DNA of 64,000 bases. Origin: Poriferisodalis sp022821985. Its GTDB lineage: Bacteria > Actinomycetota > Acidimicrobiia > Acidimicrobiales > Poriferisodalaceae. Where the stretch lies: the NCBI RefSeq assembly GCF_965219595.1, contig NZ_OZ244781.1:2666001-2730000 (forward strand), read 5' to 3'. How positions within the stretch are numbered: the first letter of the stretch is position 1; each line of letters starts with the position of its first letter. The notes below the pieces were generated by a model. That model searched no databases. It was not told where the DNA came from and saw nothing but the letters and a program-made list of their open reading frames with translations. The position numbers and the translations under genes were made by a program. Positions 57,892 to 64,000 of this stretch are shown here, piece after piece.

Positions 57892-59025
57892 TCAGGCGAG
57901 CGAATCGGCCTTCGATTGCAGCGACACCAGCAGCTCGTCGAAGCTCTTCGTGAACGCGGCGACGCCCTGCGCCTCGAGCGTGTCGGCGACGCCGTCGAGA
58001 TCGATGCCGTGCTCCTGGACGGCATCAAGCACGTAGTTGGCAGCGGTCTGGTCGGCATCGACGGTGCGGCGCAGCTTGCCGTGATCGCAGAAGGCCGCCA
58101 GGGTGTCGTCGGGCATCGTGTTGACGGTGTGCGGGCCGATGAGCTCGTCGACGTACAGCGTGTCGGGGTAGGCCGGGTTCTTGGTGCTGGTCGACGCCCA
58201 CAGCGGCCGCTGCACCTGGGCCCCGAGCGCAGCGAGGCGTTCCCAGCGGGGCCCGCTGAAGATCTCGCCGAAGCGGCCGTAGGCGGCCTGGGCCTGCGCC
58301 ACGGCGGTGCGACCCCGTAGGCCCAGAGCGCTGGGCGTGCCCACCGAGTCGAGCCGGCGGTCGACCTCGGTGTCGGTGCGGCTCACGAAGAACGACGCCA
58401 CGCTGGCCACGCCCGACAGGTCGGCGACGCCGGTGGCAACTCGGTCCTCGAGCCCGCTCAGGTAGGCCTCGGCCACCTGCTCGTAGCGAGCCACCGAGAA
58501 GATCAGCGTCACGTTGATGCTGTGGCCCTCGGCGATCATCTGGCGAACGGCGCCGAGACCCTCGAGGGTGCCGGGGATCTTCACCATCAGGTTCGGCCGT
58601 GCGATGGCCTCGTGCAGCTCCCGGGCAGCCTGAGCAGTGGTCGCCTCATCGTGCGCGAGCGACGGGTCCACCTCGACCGACACGAACCCGTCGGTGCCGC
58701 CCGACGCCGTGTGCACTCCTTCGAGCGCTCTCAGGGCGCCCCGGATGTCGCTGGTGACCAGTTGCCAGTACGCGTCGTCAACCGAAGTGCCGCCGCACAC
58801 GAGGTCACCGAACTGCTCGTCGTAGTCGGGCGACGACTCGATGGCCTTCTGGAAGATCGACGGGTTCGACGTGAGGCCGCGGATGCCTTGTTCGACCCAG
58901 GCGTCCAGCTCGCCGCCGGTGATCCAGCCCCGGCGGAGATTGTCGAGCCACGGGCTCTGCCCACACTCGGAGTACAGCCCTCGCAGGCGTCCGTTCGTGG
59001 TGCTGCCGTTGCCGCCGTCGGTCAT
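57892..59025 (-). CDS. tal: Transaldolase
   Basis: The protein of 377 residues has the transaldolase barrel with IRGLTSNPSIFQKAI, VSVEVDPSLAHDEA and the Schiff-base Lys in NLMVKIPGT; SINVTLIFSVARYEQVAEAY and WASTSTKNPAYPDTLYV complete it. It is the longer actinobacterial type. It moves a dihydroxyacetone unit between sugar phosphates in the pentose phosphate path. AGAGAG lies before ATG 59025. Transketolase ends 33 bp upstream on the same strand, so they form one operon. Confidence 0.94.
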   Translation of the reverse strand: MTDGGNGSTTNGRLRGLYSECGQSPWLDNLRRGWITGGELDAWVEQGIRGLTSNPSIFQKAIESSPDYDEQFGDLVCGGTSVDDAYWQLVTSDIRGALRALEGVHTASGGTDGFVSVEVDPSLAHDEATTAQAARELHEAIARPNLMVKIPGTLEGLGAVRQMIAEGHSINVTLIFSVARYEQVAEAYLSGLEDRVATGVADLSGVASVASFFVSRTDTEVDRRLDSVGTPSALGLRGRTAVAQAQAAYGRFGEIFSGPRWERLAALGAQVQRPLWASTSTKNPAYPDTLYVDELIGPHTVNTMPDDTLAAFCDHGKLRRTVDADQTAANYVLDAVQEHGIDLDGVADTLEAQGVAAFTKSFDELLVSLQSKADSLA

Positions 59026-59058
59026 GGGAGTCTCTCTGTGCGCGTGCCTGCTCAGGTT

Positions 59059-61008
59059 CTACAGCAGTGCGCGGGCTGCGTCGGCGATGGCCGGTGCGGT
59101 GAATCCGAAGTGATCCATGAGGTCGCCGCCCGGCGCGCTGGCGCCGAACCGGTTCATGGTGACGGTGGCGTCGGCGTAGCGGTCCCAGCCCATCGCCGAG
59201 CCCGCCTCCACGCCGAGCACCGGGACGCCCGGGGGGAACACGGCGGCTCGATACTCGGCCTCTTGGGCCTCGAAGAGATCCCAGCTCGGCATCGACACCA
59301 CAGAGCTGGCGATGCCGTCCGCGGCGAGCAATGCGGCGGCGTCTGTGCAGCACTGCACCTCGCTGCCGGTGCCCGCCAAGATCACCGCCGGCGCCGGCGT
59401 GTCGATCAGCACGTAGGCGCCCAGGGCGACCTGCGACGGTCGGTCGGTGCCGTCGAGCACGGGGACGTTCTGTCGTGTCAGCACCAGCGCGGTGGGGCCG
59501 TCTCGCTCGACTGCGATCTGCCACGCCTGGGAAATCTCGTTGGCGTCGGCGGGCCGGATCACGCACAGGCCCGGAATGGCCCGCAGGGAGGCGACGTGCT
59601 CGACCGGCTGGTGGGTGGGCCCGTCCTCTCCCACGCCGATGGAGTCATGCGTCCACACGAAGACGGTCTTGGCGCCGCTCAGGGCTGCCAGCCGCACCGC
59701 GGGGCGCATGTAGTCGCTGAAGACCAGGAAGGTGCCGACCACCGGCAGCACGCCGCCGTGCAACGCCATGCCGTTGGCGACTGCCCCCATAGCGTGCTCG
59801 CGGACGCCGAAGTAGAGCTTGCGCCCGCTCGGATTGGCGGCCGACAGCACCTCGGCGGTCACGTTGGTACCGGTGTTGCCGGTGAGGTCGGCGCCGCCGC
59901 TGATGAGGGCGGGCACGGTGTCGAGCGATGCGTCGAGCACGCGATTGGCCGCGACCCGGGTGGCCATCTGGGTGCCGGCTTCGAAGGTCGGAAGATCGGA
60001 CATCTCGCCGTTCACTGCGCCGGCCGACCAGAGCGCTTCGAGCCAGCCGCGATCGTGGCCGCTGGCTGCGAGCCGAGCCTCCCATTCGACGCGCTCGGTT
60101 GCGCCATGTGCGCCGGCTGACCTGTAGGCCTGCACCACGTCGTCGTCGACCACGAACGTCGCTTCTGGGTCCATGCCCATGGCCCGCTTGGCCGCAGCGA
60201 TCTCCTCGGCGTCGGTGATCGCGCCATGCGCTGCCGACGTGTCGGCCGCTGAGGGCATCGGAAAGCCGATGTGGCTGCGGACGATGATCATCGAGGGACG
60301 ATCGTTGACCAGCGTGGCCTCGCGGATCGCTCGCTCGAGAGCGTCGGTGTCTTCGGCGGCCTCGCCGAGGTCGGCAACGTGCCAGCCGTACGCCTCGAAG
60401 CGACGAGCGGCGTCGTCGCTGAGCGCCAGTTCGGTGGTGCCGTCGATCGTGATGTGGTTGTCGTCGTAGACGGCAACCAGGCGGCCGAGCTGCTGGTGGC
60501 CGGCGAGCGATGCTGCCTCGTGGCTGATGCCCTCCATCAGGTCGCCGTCGCTGACGATCACGAACGTGCGATGGTCCACCAAGTCGGCGCCCAGGCGGGA
60601 ACGCAGGCCGCGCTCGGCCATCGCCATGCCGACGGCGTTGGCGAAGCCCTGTCCCAATGGACCGGTGGTGACCTCCACGCCGGGCGTGAGGCCGTACTCG
60701 GGGTGGCCGGGCGTGATCGATCCAAGCTGGCGGAAGTCTCGGATGTCGTCGAGCGTGACGCCGTAGCCCACCAGGTGCGCCATGGCGTAGACGAGCATCG
60801 AGGCGTGGCCGGCCGACAGGATGAACCGGTCGCGGTCGGGCCAATCTGGCGCTGCGGCGTCATAGCGCAGGATGCGGCTGAACAGCACATGCGCCAGGGG
60901 CGCCAGCGCCATCGCCGTGCCGGTGTGGCCGCTGCGGGCACGCATCACGGCGTCCATCGCCAGTGCCCGGATCGTGTTGATCTGACGTGCTTCGAGGGTG
61001 GTGTTCAT
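59059..61008 (-). CDS. tkt: Transketolase
   Basis: The protein of 649 residues has the thiamine diphosphate motif SDGDLMEGISHEAASLAGHQ, substrate His residues in GHTGTAMALAPLAHVLF, the activating Glu in YFGVREHAMGAVANG, and HDSIGVGEDGPTHQPVEH. It transfers two-carbon units in the pentose phosphate path and works with the transaldolase downstream. ATG 61008 begins at MNTTLEARQIN, 13 bp after the FIST gene stop; an ATG at 61032 inside the FIST gene is possible. Confidence 0.94.
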   Translation of the reverse strand: MNTTLEARQINTIRALAMDAVMRARSGHTGTAMALAPLAHVLFSRILRYDAAAPDWPDRDRFILSAGHASMLVYAMAHLVGYGVTLDDIRDFRQLGSITPGHPEYGLTPGVEVTTGPLGQGFANAVGMAMAERGLRSRLGADLVDHRTFVIVSDGDLMEGISHEAASLAGHQQLGRLVAVYDDNHITIDGTTELALSDDAARRFEAYGWHVADLGEAAEDTDALERAIREATLVNDRPSMIIVRSHIGFPMPSAADTSAAHGAITDAEEIAAAKRAMGMDPEATFVVDDDVVQAYRSAGAHGATERVEWEARLAASGHDRGWLEALWSAGAVNGEMSDLPTFEAGTQMATRVAANRVLDASLDTVPALISGGADLTGNTGTNVTAEVLSAANPSGRKLYFGVREHAMGAVANGMALHGGVLPVVGTFLVFSDYMRPAVRLAALSGAKTVFVWTHDSIGVGEDGPTHQPVEHVASLRAIPGLCVIRPADANEISQAWQIAVERDGPTALVLTRQNVPVLDGTDRPSQVALGAYVLIDTPAPAVILAGTGSEVQCCTDAAALLAADGIASSVVSMPSWDLFEAQEAEYRAAVFPPGVPVLGVEAGSAMGWDRYADATVTMNRFGASAPGGDLMDHFGFTAPAIADAARALL

Positions 61009-61021
61009 GACGCTCGGCTCA

Positions 61022-62194
61022 TCATTGCCCATCGGCGTCGGAGAACAGCGCCATCGAAGCGGTGAAACCGTGCACGTACGAGCGGGCGCCGACCGGGCCG
61101 ATCTCGCCGGCACAAAACATGCCGGCCACCTCAGCCGACGTGTGGTCCGCGAGCGCAGCCGCGTCGTGATGGGGCGCGTCGAACAGGTGGGTGCCCCGGC
61201 CGTTGCAGGTGAACAGCAGGGCGCCTTCGGTCTGCGGCGAGTGCGCGAGAGCGGCGCGCAGGTCTTCGTCGGCAGTTACGGCGTCGCGCACATGAAACTG
61301 CACCGTCGCGCCGATCGGCGCCTCGTCGCCGATGGCGATGGCGCCGCTGTCACGGTCTGCGCCGAGCACACCGCGGATCAGGAAATCGCCGCGCTCGAAG
61401 TCGATCTTGCGCTCGTCGGTCACCCGGCCCACGTGCAGCCCTCGCTGCACGAGGCGCTGGTCGGCGGGATCGAGCTTGGAGAACACCTGCTGCAGCCGCT
61501 CGAACGGCGGCATGCCCCCGAGCGACTTCACCACGTTGCCCTCCGCCTCGGTGATGATGTAGGGCTGGCCGATGGGTCGGCACCCCTGCGAGACCAGGTG
61601 CGTCACGTTCGCGCTGCCGCCCACGATCAGGGCCGCAGCGCCGTCGCGGTGCACGCTGCCGTCCACGACTATGCGGTTGCCGCCCGGCATCGGTGCTCCA
61701 GACGACAGTCCGCCCAGCACGCTCACGTCGGGCCAGCGCTCTGCCCAATGCCCGAGGGCGGCATCGACGGGGTAGGAGTACGGGTCGGCCAGCACGACCA
61801 TCGAGAGATCGCCGGCGGCGTGCACTTCGTCGAGTGCGGCTGCGAGCGCTTCGTCGTCAGCAACCGGATCGGGTACCGCGCCCAGCCGGACCGCACGCGC
61901 CCGCGGCGCATTGCTGCCGCCCAAGCTGCCCACCCACAGCACGGCAGCGGTCTCTTCCTCAATCTCGCGCTCGCCCGCCGCCACCGAGACCGCCGTCGTG
62001 CCGATGAATGCACCGGGATTCAGCAGCTCGACCACTGCCGCGGCAATCTCATCGGTGTTGCCCATGTGTTCGCCGGAGGTGAACAGCACGGCGACGTCGG
62101 GCTGCACTCCCAGCGTCTCGAGCACCCGCCCCACGATCTCGCCGGTCGCGATGCCGGGATCGGCGTGCTGGGAGAAGCCGACGGTGAACGGCAT
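61022..62194 (-). CDS. FIST domain-containing protein
   Basis: The protein of 390 residues has the FIST N-terminal domain (about 25-220: VAVLFTSGEHMGNTDEIAAA, VLADPYSYPVDAAL, VLGGLSSGAPMPGGNRI) and the FIST C-terminal domain (about 225-370: GCRPIGQPYIITEAEGNVV, ALLFTCNGRGTHLF, AGMFCAGEIGPVG). FIST domains are thought to bind small ligands such as amino acids upstream of signalling. It has no attached kinase or chemotaxis domain. It lies 13 bp before transketolase on the same strand, so it is probably co-transcribed with sugar phosphate genes. Confidence 0.87.
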   Translation of the reverse strand: MPFTVGFSQHADPGIATGEIVGRVLETLGVQPDVAVLFTSGEHMGNTDEIAAAVVELLNPGAFIGTTAVSVAAGEREIEEETAAVLWVGSLGGSNAPRARAVRLGAVPDPVADDEALAAALDEVHAAGDLSMVVLADPYSYPVDAALGHWAERWPDVSVLGGLSSGAPMPGGNRIVVDGSVHRDGAAALIVGGSANVTHLVSQGCRPIGQPYIITEAEGNVVKSLGGMPPFERLQQVFSKLDPADQRLVQRGLHVGRVTDERKIDFERGDFLIRGVLGADRDSGAIAIGDEAPIGATVQFHVRDAVTADEDLRAALAHSPQTEGALLFTCNGRGTHLFDAPHHDAAALADHTSAEVAGMFCAGEIGPVGARSYVHGFTASMALFSDADGQ

Positions 62195-62209
62195 GCGTGC
62201 CCGGCCCGC

Positions 62210-62665
62210 CTAGCTGTCCTGCTGTGCAGGCGTGCCGGTCCAGCCGCCCGCGGCCGGCCCTGCCGTCGGCGGCTCGGGCTCGTCGGCGGGCGGGTTCATG
62301 GTGAGGGGAACGATCAGCACCTCGCCCTGGTCAACGCGGCAGTGGGCCTCGATCGTCGACGGCTCGTCGAAGGTCAGCTCGGCCTGCACGAGGTTGTAAC
62401 CGAACTTGCCGGGCTCGACGCTGAGCGGCTGCACGTTGCGCGCCATCTGCTCGTCGCCGCGCATGAACCTCACTTCCAGCGCCGCCAATCCGGTGTGCGA
62501 GGCCCCGCAGCGCACCAGCACGAGCATGTGCGGCGTGATGGTCACCGGGAACGGGCCGGGAGCCGCCATCGAGAAGTGAACGCCGCCCAGATCGATGCGG
62601 GCCGCGCCGCCCGCGGCCTGGCGCATGTCGAAGTGCTCGATGAACAGCGCGGACATGATCTGCAC
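62210..62665 (-). CDS. Conserved hypothetical protein
   Basis: The protein of about 151 residues has a beta-rich look: FIEHFDMRQAAGGAARIDL, GPFPVTITPHMLVLVRCG, LEVRFMRGDEQMARN and AHCRVDQGEVLIVPL, then a Pro-rich tail. It vaguely recalls DUF6941-type proteins, with low certainty. GTG 62665 is chosen because TACGAT lies 7 nt upstream; ATG 62656 is the alternative. It is the first gene of a possible operon with FIST, transketolase and transaldolase. Confidence 0.6.
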   Translation of the reverse strand: MQIMSALFIEHFDMRQAAGGAARIDLGGVHFSMAAPGPFPVTITPHMLVLVRCGASHTGLAALEVRFMRGDEQMARNVQPLSVEPGKFGYNLVQAELTFDEPSTIEAHCRVDQGEVLIVPLTMNPPADEPEPPTAGPAAGGWTGTPAQQDS

Positions 62666-62672
62666 GCTGTGG

Positions 62673-62678
62673 ATCGTA
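62673..62678 (-). promoter_or_regulatory. -10-like hexamer before hypothetical/FIST operon
   Basis: TACGAT on the minus strand ends 7 nt before GTG 62665. Confidence 0.4.
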
Positions 62679-62762
62679 GGCGTGCAGCACACCTGTCAGG
62701 CGAACGCATTTCGGCGCGATGCCCAGCGGAAGAGCCTCAGGCGAAGCCGTGGCGTACTGCCG

Positions 62763-62768
62763 TAGATT
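62763..62768 (+). promoter_or_regulatory. -10-like hexamer before Ddn-type gene
   Basis: TAGATT ends 7 nt before ATG 62776, favouring that start over the open frame from 62719. Confidence 0.5.
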
Positions 62769-62775
62769 GCCCGGC

Positions 62776-63231
62776 ATGGCACACAGCGAGAAGTTCGACG
62801 GCGAATACGGACCCAGCACCTGGGACTGGGTGAAGGAGCAGGCCAATGTGTACGAGGCCTCTTCGGGCACCGAGGCGAACACGCTGCGCGATACCGGGCT
62901 GCCGATCATCGTCATGACGACCGTCGGGCACCGCACCGGCCTCGTGCGCAAGGTGCCGCTGATGCGCGTGGAGCACGAGGGCGAGTACGCGATCGTCGGC
63001 TCCAAGGGCGGCGCCCCGGCGCATCCGGGCTGGTACCACAACCTGATGGCAGACCCGGCGGTGCTCATCCAGGACGGACCTGAGCCATTCGAGACCACGG
63101 TGCGCCTCATCAGCGGGGCCGAGCGTGAGGCGTGGTGGGAACGGTGCGTCGAAGCGTTCCCGCCCTACGCGGAGTACCAAGCCAAGACAGATCGCGAGAT
63201 CCCGGTATTCATCTCGGCCCGCGCCAGTTGA
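62776..63231 (+). CDS. Deazaflavin (F420)-dependent nitroreductase family protein, Ddn-type
   Basis: The protein of 151 residues has the split beta-barrel of the Ddn/Rv3547 family: TTVGHRTGLVRKVPLMRVEH, then GEYAIVGSKGGAPAHPGWYHNL and the closing EAFPPYAEYQAKTDREIPVF. These motifs bind reduced F420, and members reduce quinones or activated alkenes at the membrane. fbiC in the same window shows that the cofactor can be made. It is divergent from the hypothetical/FIST operon. Confidence 0.92.
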   Translation: MAHSEKFDGEYGPSTWDWVKEQANVYEASSGTEANTLRDTGLPIIVMTTVGHRTGLVRKVPLMRVEHEGEYAIVGSKGGAPAHPGWYHNLMADPAVLIQDGPEPFETTVRLISGAEREAWWERCVEAFPPYAEYQAKTDREIPVFISARAS

Positions 63232-63257
63232 TCGGGCCACAGCTTCGCGCTGCGCTG

Positions 63258-63335
63258 CCCGCTCTTGTTCCCAATTTCAATTGGACACGGGCTCACGGGC
63301 CGCTCGGGCCACGGCTTCACCCTCGGCTCAGCCTC
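63258..63335 (-). repeat. Dispersed hairpin repeat, family 1, copy E
   Basis: On the minus strand it reads GAGGCTGAGCC, GAAGCCGTGGCC, CGAGCGGCCCGTGAGCC and AAGAGCGGG. In place of the usual second hairpin it has an AT-rich perfect palindrome, CCAATTTCAATTGG (63271-63284). Its edge touches the stop codon of the M20 gene. Confidence 0.75.
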
Positions 63336-64000
63336 AACGGGCGAACAGTTGGCGGTAGACGTCGGCTGCGCGTTCGAGCTCTGCGATCTCCACCCATTCG
63401 GTCGCCTGGTGGGCCTGATCGATGGAACCCGGGCCGAACACCACGATCTGGTCGGCCACCTCGCCGTAGCGCAGCGCATTCGTGCCGAAGTCGGCCACGG
63501 CCGGGCCGTGGCCTGACATCTCCGCCAGGGCGGTGACCAAGTCGCTCCCGGGGGCTTGAAAGAACGCGTTCTCGCCCAAGCCGTTCGCCAGCTCCACCTT
63601 CACCCGCGCGGGCAGCGCTGCGGCGCGCACCAAGTCGGTGAGGCGGGTGAGTTCGGTTCGGTAGTCCTCGCCGTCGGCGATGCGCCTGCCGATGTACAAC
63701 TCGCAATGGTCGGGAATGATGTTGCGGGCCCGCCCGCCTCCCATTTCGTTGACCGACACCGTGCCAGCCCCGAGCACACCGACATCCCGCTGGTTCGCCA
63801 AGCGCTCTTGCTCGGCATCAATGGCGGCGATGATGCGGGCGCCGGCGGACAGCGCATTGATGCCCAGGTGGGGTTTGGAGGAGTGCGCTGCACGCCCCTC
63901 GACCTCGACTTCGAGGCCGAGCCCGCCCTTGTGGCCGTACACCGGCACGCACATTGTCGGCTCGGCGACGACGATCTGCTCGCGGCGCTCGTTGCGCTCC
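63334..64000 (-). CDS. M20 family metallopeptidase/deacylase (ArgE-like), 5' end missing
   Basis: The frame is open from base 64000 to the stop at 63334, giving about 222 C-terminal residues. It begins near the second metal Glu region (VVAEPTMCVPVYGHKGGLG), then has the dimerisation domain GRAAHSSKPHLGINAL and a C-terminal GPGSIDQAHQATEWVEI with the last zinc His. This is typical of acetylornithine deacetylase/succinyl-diaminopimelate desuccinylase relatives. Its N-terminal metal residues lie outside the window. The stop codon lies in dispersed repeat copy E. Confidence 0.85.
   Translation of the reverse strand, partial: ERNERREQIVVAEPTMCVPVYGHKGGLGLEVEVEGRAAHSSKPHLGINALSAGARIIAAIDAEQERLANQRDVGVLGAGTVSVNEMGGGRARNIIPDHCELYIGRRIADGEDYRTELTRLTDLVRAAALPARVKVELANGLGENAFFQAPGSDLVTALAEMSGHGPAVADFGTNALRYGEVADQIVVFGPGSIDQAHQATEWVEIAELERAADVYRQLFAR

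Noticed and set aside
60998..62833. 611-residue plus-strand frame opposite the FIST gene
   Set aside because: It is antisense to FIST and the hypothetical gene, with His/Arg-rich sequence typical of shadow frames.

Overview
The window looks like a chromosomal segment of a GC-rich actinobacterium. A member of Acidimicrobiia or a related lineage is a reasonable guess, but there is no rRNA gene to place it. The evidence is strong GC bias at third codon positions, a fused F420 biosynthesis gene (fbiC), a Ddn-type deazaflavin nitroreductase, DUF3151 and DUF4031 proteins, many GTG starts, and many genes that begin 6-9 nt after a TANNNT hexamer (leaderless style). I see no tRNA, rRNA, CRISPR array, transposase or phage gene. 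Coding density is very high; no gene-free stretch exceeds about 200 bp.

Layout. 1-10.1 kb: catabolic genes (class II aldolase cut by the left edge, double-domain CoA-transferase, lone molybdenum hydroxylase large subunit, metY, alpha/beta hydrolase, two MaoC-type hydratases, acyl-CoA dehydrogenase). 10.2-10.8 kb: a DsbA/FrnE-like oxidoreductase whose first active-site Cys codon is an in-frame TGA, so it is probably a selenoprotein (UPWC); a rhodanese follows convergently. 11.3-17.9 kb: VOC, DUF169, enoyl-CoA hydratase, TIGR01777 epimerase, penicillin-acylase-family hydrolase, HSL-type esterase. 17.9-22.6 kb: a minus-strand operon of acyl-CoA dehydrogenase, P450, luciferase-like monooxygenase and hydrolase. 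22.8-33.7 kb: M20 peptidase, lipoprotein, D-aminoacylase-type amidohydrolase, cyclophilin, enoyl-CoA hydratase, a compact antiporter/inositol phosphatase/AI-2E-family operon, M23 peptidase, DUF4031, hydrolase. 33.8-43.7 kb: AtuA-like protein, DNA glycosylase, FAH-family hydrolase, degenerate GGDEF protein, gamma-glutamyltransferase, FAD oxidase with GDPD, SirB1, histidine phosphatase. 43.8-54.6 kb: divergent pyruvate kinase, DUF3151-mobA-RNase D, Cys-rich orphan, glcDEF, and a TlpA/CcdA thiol redox pair. 54.7-64 kb: fbiC with its HxlR-type regulator, transaldolase, transketolase, FIST protein, Ddn-type nitroreductase, and an M20 peptidase cut by the right edge.

Connections. Fatty-acyl/CoA catabolism recurs (CoA-transferase, MaoC pair, two dehydrogenases, two enoyl-CoA hydratases). 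mobA can supply cofactor for the molybdenum hydroxylase. fbiC can supply F420 to the Ddn-type enzyme and perhaps to the luciferase-like monooxygenase. Thiol redox proteins occur at two sites (DsbA-Sec plus rhodanese; TlpA plus CcdA).

Non-coding structure. Two dispersed, hairpin-forming repeat families sit at gene borders. One has about five sites across the window; the other has two copies 22 kb apart. Short tandem repeats sit at 3' ends near 7.6 and 8.8 kb, and perfect inverted repeats lie in several control regions.
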